A stretch of DNA of 64,000 bases from Lunularia cruciata (GCA_948567375.1 OX419755.1:21592517-21656516), one strand, 5' to 3'; numbered from the stretch's first letter, positions 33,841-46,740 are shown. Made by a program: numbers and translations. Notes: a model not told the origin generated them from the letters alone.

Positions 33841-36800
33841 CTTGTATTTATGTGTTTATATGACATGGATTTATACCCTAATCCACGTGGCTGATCACCT
33901 ACCTCCAAGAGAATCCCAGGCTTTCCTCTCTTCTTCGAACCCCCTCTTTCCCTCCTCCTCTCTTTGTCGGTTTTCATTTGGTTTCTGTCTTACTTTCCTG
34001 TCTTAGCATCCGATATGTACTCTCTACTGCCTTTATCGACTTCATCTTATTTCCCTTTGCTTTTGCTCTACAATCACATGGTTATGTTTTCTGTTCTGAG
34101 TTATGCTTGCCTCCCTAGTAATCTTGGTTTGCTTTTAGATTTTCACCAGGTACTTCTCGCTCCCTTTCTTCTTCTGCTCACTGTGTTACCTTTCTCTCTG
34201 GCTCCTCTTGCCTTTCAAGTCTTGGTTATTCTATTCACTCCCATTCCTATAACTGGTTTCCTATTCTTCACACCAGTTGCCTGACATGCGACTTAACCTT
34301 ACCCAACATGCAAGCCTAATTTCGTTTTCAGCATCCTTCTTTTCTCAGCTCTTCTCTCAACATGGTTACTGGCTTTTGAGCGGCACCTTGGGAAGCAACC
34401 GAGTTTGCCTTGGCACTCATGAGCTTTTCAAGCAGAAACTCAGTTCAAGGGGTACTAACATTCGCTCAACTACATCGGCACTTTGTTTAGCACTGATAAT
34501 GTCGTACGTGCTTTAAAGGAGGCTTATTATGGCCGCCTTCTGTTTCCTTCAGTTGTTTCAATGTTTTAGGACTCATGTGTTCATAGCACATGCTGCGATA
34601 TACTTTATTCAGTCCTCTAACACTCCTGAGCTTTTGAGCAGAAACTTGGTATGACAGGTACTGGCATTCGCCCAGGTACTTCTGACACTGCATTTGGCAC
34701 TGATGAAGTAGTATGTGCTTTTGTGTAGGCTTACTATGACCGTCTTTCTGCTTCCCTCTGTGTTTTTGGTGTTTTGGAACTCATGTCTTCATAGCGCATG
34801 CTGCGATATAATCTATATCCAGTCCTCTAACGCGCGCTGTACTTCCCTCATTCTCTGAGTAATTTCATACTCTCAGTCTGCTGACTCACTGGTCTTCCAC
34901 GGCTTTCGATTTCCAGGCTTCTACATGATTCTCGACTTCTGTTTAACTTAATCTTTGTCGTCTGGCTCGTTAAGTCCTGTTGATTTTATTTCTCTACATG
35001 CGCGATTGTTCTGTTTCTGCTTTTTTGATGGATGCTACTTGTACATAGGCGTTACTCTTGATATGTTTCCAGGTTACGTTTATTTATGCTATCATTCGAT
35101 CAGATGTTCATTATCTTGTGTACATTACATACCTTGCATCTCATTTGCATTCAATGAGTTCTGGATCTCCCATTCATTGAATGGCTTCTGTCCTCATTTC
35201 TCTATATCCAGTCCTGTAACGCATCGCTCTACTTCCCTGTTCTCTGAACGATTTCCACTCTCCTTTTTCATATCCAAACCAGTGATTGTTTCGATGAGTC
35301 TTAGCCATAACACCTTACATAACACATAATACTCTCCTCTCTCACACTGCGCACCACTCCAAGTTTCCTTAACCAAAACTACTTCCAATGTGATCCGCTT
35401 CATGGTCCCTACCTTTTTCCCCACTTCTTGTTTCATTACCTGACGTTTGTTCAAAAACTGCTGATAAGTCAATGTCCAGCTCATCGGTCTTCGTTTACTA
35501 GTGGTTTACTACTTCCTTACATGCTTTGCTTTACGTTTTACCCTGCAATTAGAATTTTACTCGATTGTACATTTCTGTATTAGTCTCAGTTTACAAAGTG
35601 CTTTCGATTCATTCAGTTTGTTTCCGATTGTTTCACATATGTTTACTTCGCGATTTCTGTATATGAGTTGACTCTTTGTTTCCTCAGTACATATTGGTTG
35701 ATAGATTCTCTACATGTAATTAGTTATATGTGGTGGATGCTTGAGATGATACATACTATTTATTAATTATACTTCATCCCCTTTTTCACATGTATTTTTC
35801 AGTTAGTTCTTCTTTCATTTTATTGCCATTTCATTTACACTTCATATGCATTTAATGAATTCTGGATCTCCCGTTCCTCGAATTGCTTGTGTCTTTATAT
35901 ATCCATATCCAGTCCTCTAACGTTTCGCACTGCATCCCCCGTTCTTTGGACGGCTTCTACTCTCATTTCCTCATACCTTGTCCTCTTGTAGGTGATCGAT
36001 TACCTGATGTATAATATTTCTTGACACAGCTGTCATCATTTACACGTTGCTTACTAGTGCTATACACGTGTTGCCCTCGATATGTTACTATTATGCTTCA
36101 GCTTCAGTTTACATTCGGTTTGTTAAATTCACTTAATCTCCTTTACAGATTTAATACTCATCTCGATTTGCACCTATCATGTTCACATATTCGGTTTGTC
36201 CTATTTGCATATTCTTAGTCAGTCCTGCTTTCATTTTATTGCCATTTCATCTAAATTTCATCTACATTTAGTGACTTCTGGATCCTCCTTCCTCGAACGG
36301 CTTCTGTCCTCATAACTCCAATATCATGTTTACATGCTTTAGGTGAATTAGATTTCATGTCCTATTCGCATATTTGTCAGTCAGTTCTGCTTTCATTTTA
36401 TTGCCATTTCATTTGCATTTAATGAGTTCTGGATCCCCTGTTCGTCGGAACCTCATATCTCCAATATCATGTTCACCTCTGGCTGTTTCAGCGTTTCAGG
36501 GCTCATGCGTCCATAGAGCATTTAGTGGTATACTCTATCCAGTCCCTTACCTTAAACATGTCACTATATATAGGTATTATAGGTATATATAGGTATTACT
36601 TTTGATATGTTTCCAGGTTATGTTTATTTATGCTTTCATTTCAGATGTTCGTTATCTTGTATATTTTACATATCTTGCATGTATCATTCGATCAGGTGTT
36701 CGCTATCTTGTATACTTTACATATTTTGCATCTCATTTGCATTCAATGAGTTCTGGATCTCTCGTTCCTCAAATGGCTTCTGTCCTCATTTTCTCTATAT

Positions 36801-37009
36801 CCAGAACGATTTCCATTCTACTTTTTCATAGCCGAACCTGGGATTGTTTCAATCAATTCTTAGACATAAAACCTTTCTCACCTGGACTTGTTGTTTTTAT
36901 TACTTGATGTTCGATAAGTCTGGCTAATCAGCCTTCGTTTACTATTGGTGTACTACTTCCTTACATGTTTTGCTTTACATTCACCTTTTGTTTAGGTTTT
37001 TACTTGATT

Positions 37010-37299
37010 GTACATTTCTGTATTAGTCTCGGTTTACAATCTGCATTCAATTCATTCAATTTGTTTCCAAGTGTTTGTACATTTCTGTATTAGTCTCGGA
37101 TTACAATTTTGCTCTCTATTTATTCAGTTTGTATCCTTGCGTCCTCTATAGTATCAGTTTGTACTCCTTGCGTTTTCTGTATTAGTCTCAGTTTACAATC
37201 AGCATTCAATTTGTTTCCAAGTGTTTGTACATTTCTGTATTAGTCTCGGTTTGCAATTTTGCTCTCTATTCATTCAGTTTGTTTCCTATTGTTTCACAT
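37010..37299. repeat. Tandem repeat, ~70-bp unit, four copies
   Basis: Within the family D complex. Units begin at about 37011, 37078, 37157 and 37227 and share TTCTGTATTAGTCTC, GGTTTACAAT and TTCATTCAGTTTGTTTCC. A related single unit is at about 35570-35625. Confidence 0.8.
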
Positions 37300-38350
37300 T
37301 CGCTTATTTAACGATTTCTTGATATGAGTTGACCCTTTGTGTTCTCAGTACACATTGATTCACAGATTCTCTACATGTAGTTATATATGTTCGTTGCTTC
37401 ATAATGCAAACTTTTTATGAATTAGATTTCATCTCCTATTAACATGTATTTTTCAGTCCGTTCTGCTTTCATTTTATTGTTATTTCATCTACATTTCATA
37501 TGTAGATCTATGATTCCCGTCCGAGGAACGGGGGATCCAAAAGCCGTTCGAGGTACTGTTCTGTCCTCACATATCCAATATCATGTTTATTCTCACAAGT
37601 ACTTGTTCCCTTCTGTTAATTTTCTGACACATGGACCCACATTACCTGATAGCTTCTCTCCTTCACCCGAAGCCCCTCACAGCACCCGAGGCACTCCTTC
37701 TCTCGAAAACCCCCTCCCCCTTCCGCCTTCCCGTCTTTGGGTATTGTTCGTTCCACCCTTGGTTGCTTGGTTGCTGTTGTTCTGCCTTACTCTCCCCTCT
37801 TAAGCTTCTTTGAAGTGTCTAATGACCTGCTGCTTCCCGTGCCTACGGACTCGCTCCTTACTGCTTCTTCGATGATTTCTCTCCTTAGTAGATTTACCAC
37901 CTTATTCTTTAGTATGCATCATCGGGTAAATTTGCTATGTTATGCTTGCTTTCGATACTAATAAATGTTTCCTTTCAGGTATTAACAAGGTATGTCTCGA
38001 TTCCCTTCCATTCTTCTGCTTACGATTTCGTATTCTTCCTCCGCTTGCCGATTATGTGGTATTTCACGCCATTCTGCTTATTCCTATCTCTGCCCTTAGG
38101 TTGGAATTTAAACTTCACATGTTACAGTTTTTTCCTTACTCAGGCAAGATTATTACCCTGAGCGGCACTTTTGGAAGCAACAGAGTTTGCCTTGGCACTC
38201 ACGAATTTTCGAGAAGAAACTTAGAACGAGGGGTACTGACATTTGCTAAGCTACTTCAACACTGCGTGAGGCGCTGATGAAGTCTTATGTGCTTTCGTGG
38301 AGGTGTACTATTGCCACCTTCAGCTGTTTAGCGTTTCAGGACTCAAGTGT

Positions 38351-38395
38351 CCATAGCATTTGCTGCCATAGCATTTGCTGCCATAGCGTTTGCTG
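38351..38395. repeat. 15-bp unit repeated three times
   Basis: CCATAGCATTTGCTG occurs at 38351 and 38366, and with one change (CCATAGCGTTTGCTG) at 38381, in perfect register. The single-copy equivalents are at 34578 and 40308, so the expansion is local. Confidence 0.95.
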
Positions 38396-38851
38396 CGATA
38401 TACTCTGTCCAGTCCTCTGACGTGTCGCTCCATCTCAGCCAAGATACCATCTGTTCTTCTCTCACTTTGCTCCACCCCACATTTGTTGATCTGTTCTCAT
38501 GGTTCCTGTATATGATTTCTGCCCGGTCTTCCAATTTTAGTTCACTTAATTTTTGAAGTTTTGCTGGTTGATCTTCAATTACAGGTGGTCCTCTATTTCG
38601 CTACACGCTTTGCTTAGCGCTTATCGATTCCATGATGTATATCAGTTCTCTACTGCTATTGATCAGGAAATATTTATATTTCGTTTGTGCTTAGCCTTAC
38701 ATTTGATCTGTCAGATTCACTTCATCTCCTTACTGCCTTATTACTCATCTCGATTTGCACAATATCATGTTTACATTTCATCCGCACTTCATATGCACTT
38801 ATTGAATTTTCAATCCCCCGTCCTTCGAATGGCTTCTGCTCTCATGTTCTA

Positions 38852-39490
38852 ATATCATGTGCACATTCCATCTGCACTTCATATGCATTTACTGAGGTCT
38901 GGATCTCCCATTCATCGAACGGCTTCTGCTCTGGTCTCTAATATCCAGTCTTCTAACCCATCGCTCCGTCTCAGCCAAGATACCATCCACTCTTCTCACA
39001 CTTCGCTCCACCCCACATATGTTTGTCTGTTTCATGGTTCCTATACATGATTTCTGCCTAGACTTCCGACTTCAGAATACTTAATCTTTTAAGTCTTGCT
39101 TATGGGTTTTCGATTACATGTTGTGTACTATTTCGCCACGTGCTTTGCTTAGCGCTTAGGACATGCTCGATTACATGTCCTAATATCATGTTCACATTCC
39201 ATCTGCACTTCATATGCATTTAATGAGTTTTGGATCTTCCGTTCTTCGACCGGCTTCTGCTCTCGTCTCCTAATATCCAGTCTTCTAACGTATCGCTCCG
39301 TCTCAGCCAAGATACCATCCACTCTTCTCACACTTCGCTCCACCCCACATATGTTTTTGTCTGTTTCATGGTTCCTATACATGATTTCTGCCTAGACTTC
39401 CGATTTCAGATTACTTAATCTTTTAAGTCTTGCTTATGGGTCTTCGATTACATGTTGTGCACTATTTCGCTACGTGCTTTGCTTAGCTTA
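38852..39490. repeat. Direct duplication with a 331-bp period
   Basis: The stretch starting ATATCATGTGCACATTCC at 38852 recurs from 39183 with only scattered differences for about 300 bp. It includes CGTCTCAGCCAAGATACC, ACTTCGCTCCACCCCACAT, GTTTCATGGTTCCTATAC and GTGCTTTGCTTAGC. A more diverged third unit precedes it at about 38405-38625. The similarity points to a recent duplication. Confidence 0.9.
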
Positions 39491-41322
39491 TCGATTACAT
39501 GATGTATAACAGTTCTCTACGGGTATTAATCAGGAAATATTTATATTATGTCCTTGCTTCTCCGAATCGAATGTTCGGCGAAGCACGAACGTTCGATTTG
39601 TTAGATTCTTTTCATCTCCTTTACGGCTTTAATACTCATCTCGATTTGCACCTATCATATCATGTTTATATTTCTTCATATGCATGTAATGAGTTCTGGA
39701 TCCCCGTTCTTCGATCGGCTTCTGCTCTCACGTCCTCATATCCAGTCCTGTCACACTTCGCTCTTTCCCTCTTTATAAGAAACTAAAATTAACGCTACTC
39801 TATTGCTTCGCATTGTTCTACTCTGAATTTTTATTTGGTAACCGCTTCATAGTGATCTTCATAGTGAAGGTAATCATCACCGTTCATGGAATGGATGAGT
39901 TTATCAGTCCGCATTGCGTATGTTGCTTAGAGTTACATGCGCATAGTTACTTAGATATGTATGTGCTTAGTTCTCCTCGGTTCTGTCCTAAGTGGTTGTG
40001 GATTCTACGAACGGCTTCTGCCCTACTTATATTTCCAGGCATGCCATCTCACTGTAGATGCTGATTATGGAATGTATCAGATTTCGCTTCTGCTTTCTAT
40101 CGATTTCGCTTCTGTTCCGCTCTGTATTTCTCTCAGACCAGCTTGCATCTGTTCTTGCATTTCGTTGCTCCCATATGCATGTTTTCGGTTCGTGTGGGTT
40201 CGGTCCCAAATTGGTTCTGGATTCCCCGACGCGGTGAAGGGATTCTGCTCGTATTACTCATATATGCAGCTGAACTAGCTGTTTAGCGCCTCAGGACTCC
40301 AGCGTCCATAGTGCTGGTTGTGATATTATTCATATCCTTCCCTCTTACGCTTCGCTCTCGCTCCCTTTTACACTTCGACCCATTTCTGTAGCCACCTCAT
40401 CTGAGGCCCCTTGTTTTGTTCCACTCCTCCATTCCACAACTAATTCCCTCCATAGTACTTTCCCTTCCTTCGCTCTCTGATTGCTTCCTGCTTCACCCTC
40501 TCATGCCTAAAGTGTTCCTACCCGACTCCAGCCCACGTTCTTTCTAGTTGTTCACATACCCAGCCCATGGCTTACTGGCGGGCTTACTGGCAGGTTCTTC
40601 ATCGTGTTCACGTACTGCTTACTGCTGGCCTTTTACATCATGGTTTCCTATTCCTTGCTATCGTTTGCATAGATGCTCTCGATTTAATGTCCTTTACTAG
40701 TCTGTTGGCCATCAGTTATTTTCAATTTGTTTCAATGATGCTTTTGCTACACGTTACAATCGATGACCTGCTACCTTAGTGCTTTAACACTACTCTCGCA
40801 TTGTGATTCATGTACATATTGCTTATCGATCATTTGTACTTCATGAGTTCTGGATAACCCGTTCCCAGAACGGCTTCTGTTCTCGTATACCAATATATGC
40901 AGCTGAACTTTGCAAATAAGAAGGGACTCAATGCCAAAGGATGATTTTGGCTCTGGATTTTGGTGAATTAGAAATCATTTGGGTATTACTTAATAGTTTC
41001 ATAACTATTCTCGGCGTTTCCTTCTAGGTCACGTTTACTAACTCCTGCTCTGAAACAATACGGAAGCATTGCGAGAATCATGTCGGCTTAGCAATTTAAT
41101 ACGTCTTACTAGTTCAGATTCAACTAAACGAAAGTATATGGTCTAGTGTCCAAGGTAAGATTTTGACTGTGAAGTTTACATCTATTAAGCGTTCTGAAAC
41201 TTCTTTTATTGATACTTTCTCGTGTGGAGACACCTCGACGCGGAGTCTAGCTTACTTTCTAAGATCGAGTAATCTGTTTATCAACTGAAATAGCCAAGCG
41301 GGCTAGCGGACTAGTCTGTCTT

Positions 41323-41820
41323 CTAAATGACAGTCCGTCGCCCTCTCTTCTTGAAAGAATACGCACTTCGGGATTGAGTAAGAGTGAAATGATATCGCTT
41401 AGAGAGCTTTTTGAGCACATGATAGGCGGAGACCGATATGCGGTAGTTTTGGTACTGCTTTTTGTCATTTGCAGTATCTTTCTGTAATTTTGAAGGCCTG
41501 TAACTTGCCTGATAGGTTGCATGTATTGTTATTGTCCATATTTTGCCCGTTTTGCCCCTCACGTCTGTAGAAGACAGAAACCTTGGCCCATTGTGATCAA
41601 TGTTGAAGTTTATACCGTCAGCTCCAATTCTGAATGGCTCTGAAGAAGTTAACGGGGGGTTGGCGTCGATGCCTTGATGCTCAGTATTTCTGCTGACTTC
41701 CATACTTCTTTGACTAGTACACTGACCAAACCTAATCTTACAGAAATTCTTCGTGAACCTTATTGCTACATACAGGCTATTCCCTTGCCAATGATTCTTT
41801 TCTGTCCACTCTCCTCCCAT
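41323..41820 (-). CDS. Unassigned 165-codon open frame
   Basis: The longest uninterrupted frame between 33 and 64 kb, Met-led, with a basic, mixed composition and no low complexity. This contrasts with the T-rich frames beside it. No signal peptide, membrane segment or motif was recognised, and no intron pattern extends it. It could be chance, a fragment of an unknown transposon, or a short gene. The region 41000-42600 otherwise shows no gene. Confidence 0.15.
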   Translation of the reverse strand: MGGEWTEKNHWQGNSLYVAIRFTKNFCKIRFGQCTSQRSMEVSRNTEHQGIDANPPLTSSEPFRIGADGINFNIDHNGPRFLSSTDVRGKTGKIWTITIHATYQASYRPSKLQKDTANDKKQYQNYRISVSAYHVLKKLSKRYHFTLTQSRSAYSFKKRGRRTVI

Positions 41821-42309
41821 CTCTCTCTATCTTCATCCCCTTGTAAAGTTAAGCTCGTAATGGAATATTTTTTGTTCCACATTTTCTCCTGTTCTCTTCA
41901 TTCCTTCTGCTTACTTTCACTATAACTGTGGTTGCATCCACGCATTTCCAGCAAAGCATTCACTCATTTCCATCTTTCATCTCCCTCAGATGTGTTATCA
42001 GTCCCGACCTCCCTTCGCTGCCCTTAATACGACTCGGATTTGGGTTTAGGTTCATCGATTTGGGTTTTACCAGTACCCTGTCGTTGGTACTTGTTCTGAC
42101 ACTTGCTATAACGTATATGCCTCAACAGATCAGTCCATTTAGCAGTGTCATGAAGGATCCTTCACAAAATAAGAGAGTTTTGGTTGAGTTTCCACTTACA
42201 TGCTGTTGTTGCCGATGATCCTCAGCTGTACATTCTTCTCCCAGTTCTCAGTTACTTCCCACCTACTCTTAGTAAAAATGTAAGGTGTAAGAGGATGTAG
42301 GAGTCACAT

Positions 42310-42330
42310 GTCGGGGATCTCCCCCCATGA
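42310..42330 (-). other. Possible polypurine tract of a copia element
   Basis: Minus strand ATGGGGGGAGATCCCCG sits about 300 bp downstream of the copia RNase H end, where a polypurine tract next to a 3' LTR is expected. No LTR could be delimited to confirm it. Confidence 0.3.
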
Positions 42331-42614
42331 GAGAGACGGTTCATATGGGCCTGTTCAAACCGCAAAGACACTAGATATAACTTTGGTCTGTATTAGAAGA
42401 AAGAATTTGGATCATAGATGTTCCGTTGATCTTGGCAATCAACCCCTATTCCAATCAATGAATTACTTAAAACTGCCAAAATTATGATATTATTCTAAGA
42501 CTCTATCTTCATAATAGTCTAATATTCTGTCAACCGAAGAACTCATAGTTTTAACAATCAAAATCCTGCTACGCTGAAAATTGTTTATTGAGAAATCAAA
42601 CTCTCGACCTAGAG

Positions 42615-43060
42615 AGTGAAATGGATGTAATCCTTTAGGTAAACCCTTAGTGAAAGTATCAGCTCAGCTGCATGGCGAGAATATGTATAATGGTGATACT
42701 GTTCACTGAGCTTCTAATCCAAACATAGTAGTATTGTATATCTATGTACTTGGTTTGCGCATGGTGTTGAGTTGTTGAGTTGTTGAGGTCATTGAATACA
42801 ACTTCTAGTGTCATAAAAGATTTTTGTTATCTTTCGGATTAAGCCAATATAATGTATTGAAAGAAAGCAATACCTCTTAACAACCCTTGGAGTCTTCTAG
42901 CTTTGGTAGTAGCTTTGAAGGAGCCTTGTATTCTATCCAAGTTTTGGAAATAACAATTGACTTTTGCTTTCCACTAGATCAACTATTTGCTCCTTGTAAG
43001 AGAAGGAAAAAGCTCTCAATAAGATCAATTGTGTTCAATAGTTTGTATCCAAGAAGTCTT
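42615..43060 (-). pseudogene. Ty1/copia RNase H remnant
   Basis: Minus strand. Near 42875-42975 the translation is KQKSIVISKTWIEYKAPSKA and onward; copia elements have SKKQ-SVALSS-EAEY-A. Near 42721-42769 is HHAQTKYIDIQYYYV, the counterpart of HARTKHIDIRYHFVR. At 42632-42663 is ADTFTKGLPKG, the family's C-terminal ADI-TK-L motif. Several stops occur (for example after the first serine-rich part). Reverse transcriptase and integrase of this copy were not found upstream; 43060-43340 is only weakly similar. Confidence 0.85.
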
Positions 43061-43339
43061 TAAATTAAAAAGGAGTATCAAACCGTTGATACTATATATA
43101 ATGAGCATGAGTACTTCTAAGATAATCGAAAACAGGGTTAATTATTTGCCTAATGTTTAGGTCTAAGATGATATAATTTGAGCCAATGTGCCAATAGAAA
43201 ATTCAATGTTTGATTTAGAGAGTTAGATATCGTTTCTTCATTGTGGTAAGAATATTAGACATGAACCTAATCTATACAAGGAGATTCTGCAAACCAAATT
43301 CTAGTTTATAAAGAGATTACAATTCTCCTTTCAGAAGAA

Positions 43340-46300
43340 TGGTGGAAGCTTTCTACTAAAGTAAACATCTTGATAATAATTTAAAATGTTTATGGACAGC
43401 AAATATTCATGAACATTTATCGGAGATTTCCATAGAGGATAGTAGAAGTTGCATCTGGTCGATATAATTGTAGTGAGCGACAAGTGTAAAGCTACATGTA
43501 GAGTTCGGAGTTGCACACTCATAGGAGCAACATGCAAGGATAACAAGAAAGATAGGTTTCATCCTTGTATACCTTACGAGGATAAAACTCGAGAGATAAA
43601 TTGGGACTAAACCTCAATAGTATGAAAATGAGAAATTAGTCCCAAGATTTATAAATATATATTTTTGGGATGTATAATGAGAGACAAGAGCTTTTCAACG
43701 AAATTAATTTAGATGAAATATTTTGCCACGAGGCATACTTGGTGTATGTATATGTTCTAAGTATGATTTGAAGAACCAATAATAACCAATACTAATATAA
43801 CCTTTATGGAAAGATGAACAAGTATTTTGGTATATATTATTGCCATGTTTTTCAAAGACTATAAACTACTTCTCTTGAAACAGTAAGCTCTTGAAAATAA
43901 CTATATGAAAAAGAAAAACCCATGTTTTGAGTCTTCTTCTGAATTAATACTTGATAGTAGATAACTAATATGAATACTTGCCTAACATAATTGGCTATAT
44001 GGAGATATTGCTACAAGAGATTGTCTAACATAATGTAAAGAAGTTTAACCAAGTGTCAAAAAAAAAAAAAAACAAGTGATACGGGGAAAAGAAATGAAGG
44101 AAGACTAAACACAAGAAGATACATTGCTAGAAACTGAATTGATGAATCCTAGAAAAATCTACAATTAGCACAAAAGAAAGGAATCATTACTTCAATCCTT
44201 GGATTCAAGTAATCAAGTTAAATTTTTCTTTAGGTGATATTATATCTGATTATAATCTTCTTATTGCTTTACCTCTTTACGCAAAGTCATTTGTTATTTT
44301 TCTTTTAGCTAAAAAAAAACATCTGTGTTCAAATTCTAATTTAGAATGAAGAGAGTAAAATCTTTTTTTTTTAACTACAAACAATGTGAAGTGACATAAA
44401 TCTTCCTAATAAGCCAATTACATTCCATAAGGAGTTCTATCTAGATCTAAGATTTTGTTTACATTTGTTTGATAGTAGCTGGCTTAGAAGTAGTTTTATA
44501 TAATATAATAGCTGATAAGGGCTTTGTCTCTTTACGTTAGGACTTAAGAAATCTATATTCTATATAGAATAGATGGGTGTAAAAGTTAGAAAAGTATTCA
44601 ATCTCTTCTCTTCATACCCAATTTTATCACATTGAGATTTTTATACCTTTATTCATTATTTATTATGGTGAATACATAATAATAAATTGTCATATAATTC
44701 TTTAGAGAAATATCAATGATTGAAGGTTATGATTTGTATTCACTTCCTCTTAACATTGAGATACAAAAATAGTTAAATGTTGAAGTGCCTTTGACTTTAT
44801 CATAAAAAGAGAGTGGTTTTGTAGTCCAAGATGAGAGGTAAAATAGACCTTTGAATATCTAAATTAATTGATGTCAATAGGTCAAATGCACAAAAGATAA
44901 TTTAGTAGTATAAAATTGAATAATTTATTAGCAATATAAACAAGAATTATATAAAGATAAATGAAACAGACAATGTAAGATAAGTTCTTTGATTATATTT
45001 GGAATAATTTAATACATAATTCATCATTTTGGCCTTGGTAATTATTCACAAATTAGCATTTTAAATATTTAAGACATGTATTGCAAGTTGAAAGAGGTTT
45101 AGTAAATCAATTTAAAATCTATAAACTATAATTAATAAATAAATTATATATATAAGATTATAAAGAACACATGTTCTTTTTCTTATATAATTGATCTTTT
45201 GCAATTTATTTTCTTTCATCTTGATATAGTTAGTTATAATAGTCATTGAATTTACTAACCATTCAGTTTATCAATATGTAAGTAGCTTATAAATCATCAA
45301 GAAATATGCATTCTAGAAATCAATGTACCTTTTTTATAATAAGAATTTATATATTATTAAATACATACAAAGCTTTTAAGAATTGGTAAATATATTTGTA
45401 GAATTCATAAACTTATCAGATATAGAATTTGGAAAATCAAAATATATATTAACTCTTTTCTTTATATCCATTGTGAAATTTAGATTTAGTGCAAATTTAC
45501 AAAAGGAAGAGACACTTTAAAATTGCAAGGGATAAACATCATTCAAAAACATATTGACTAAATAATTTTGATGTTATTTAGAAATCATCTAAATTCCTCA
45601 AATGAATTATTTAAAATATTACTCGCAACCAAGCATCTCTATTCAAATAAGAATGACAGAAATGAGAAACAATTCTTTCTACAAAAAGAAATTTATGTTT
45701 AGATTCCCTTTACAAGTCTTGATATCTCATTTGCAAAAAAGATTATCAATAAAAAAGAATTATTCCTATAGAAATAATAGTATACTAGTGACTTAATATT
45801 GAAAATTATGATTTATAAAAAGTTACATAATAAGCAAATCCAAACTTATAACATAAGACTCAATCAATAAGTCACTTCCAAATTGCACAAGTAATTACTA
45901 AGAAAGTCTTATTAAACTAGTACATGGATAGCAACAAAACATTAATTAAGATGAATATTTCCTAAGTAGCTAATCTTCTCCCCTATAACATTAAAACTCA
46001 AACTTATTTCCAAAAACCCATCATGAGAATGCAAAAGAAGATATAATAATATCTTAATTTTCATTTTCATTCATAATTATTATTATGAAAATAAAATAAA
46101 AATATTTAATAAATAATAAATAAGTATTTTATTTTATTGATAATAAGATAATTTCATCATTTCATTATTTATAAACCAAGCTTAAGTTTTATATATTCTT
46201 AAATTTATAGTTTTTGATTGAGTAATTTTTAGTTACTGTCATGTTAAGTGTTTAGATTTTACCATGGATTTCAAATTTTTTCTTGTAATATTTGTCTAAA

Positions 46301-46740
46301 ATATTTTAAATTAAAATAGACTAGGTCTTGTCTACTTTAGTTCATTGTCACTTTAAAGAGCATTATTTTTGCTTACCTAGTATTATTTTTGCTTACCTAC
46401 ATATTGAAAATTTTGAGGGAATCCAATTGGTATGAGTATTTCTTTGTCAAATCATAATATATACTGAATGAAGAAGTTCAAAAACTCTAATATAAACTTA
46501 TTTCCGTATGTATTATAATTAGCTTTGACTCTAGACTATATTGTACCCCATTCAGTCCTTGACACATTTCAAAAACAAGTAGCAATTTTTACAAAACAAA
46601 ATACTACAACACCATAAATCTAATAAATCATCTGGTAACGTACAAAACGATATAAGGAATCACTATGGAATGCCAGTTTCGTAAATGCTCTTCTGAAGTT
46701 CCCCCTATTATATCATATATCGTCGGGTTTCCTTATATAA
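43340..46740. other. AT-rich region without a recognisable gene
   Basis: Very AT-rich, with short homopolymers (an A15 run near 44057) and ATTTAATAAATAATAAATA-like tracts near 46100. There is a 20-bp exact duplication, ATTATTTTTGCTTACCTA, at 46362 and 46382. No frame exceeds about 70 codons and no domain is visible. Confidence 0.6.

Larger units (their letters stand above)
33900..41000 (+). repeat. T-rich repeat complex, family D amplified
   Basis: About 7 kb made of reshuffled copies of the same modules. GAGCGGCAC followed by GAGTTTGCCTTGGCACTCA occurs at 34376 and 38159. TATCCAGTCCTCTAACG and variants occur at 34815, 35206, 35908, 38408, 38940, 39280 and 39728. TTTCATTTTATTGCCATTTC occurs at 35812, 36227 and 36388. 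ATGAGTTCTGGATC and a short hairpin recur a dozen times. The strand is pyrimidine-rich throughout, and every plus-strand frame here is Ser/Leu/Phe/Cys-rich low-complexity translation without domains. An inverted copy is at 25421-26345. It could be a non-coding transposon derivative or an LTR-like family; no transposase or polymerase piece was seen. All three intact modules have AG/GTAYKTCTCG near their start, which resembles a splice donor. Confidence 0.8.

Noticed and set aside
33362..40779. Many 60-128-codon plus-strand frames rich in Ser, Leu, Phe and Cys
   Set aside because: The strand is pyrimidine-rich, so stop codons are rare by composition; the translations have no domain and change frame between repeat copies.
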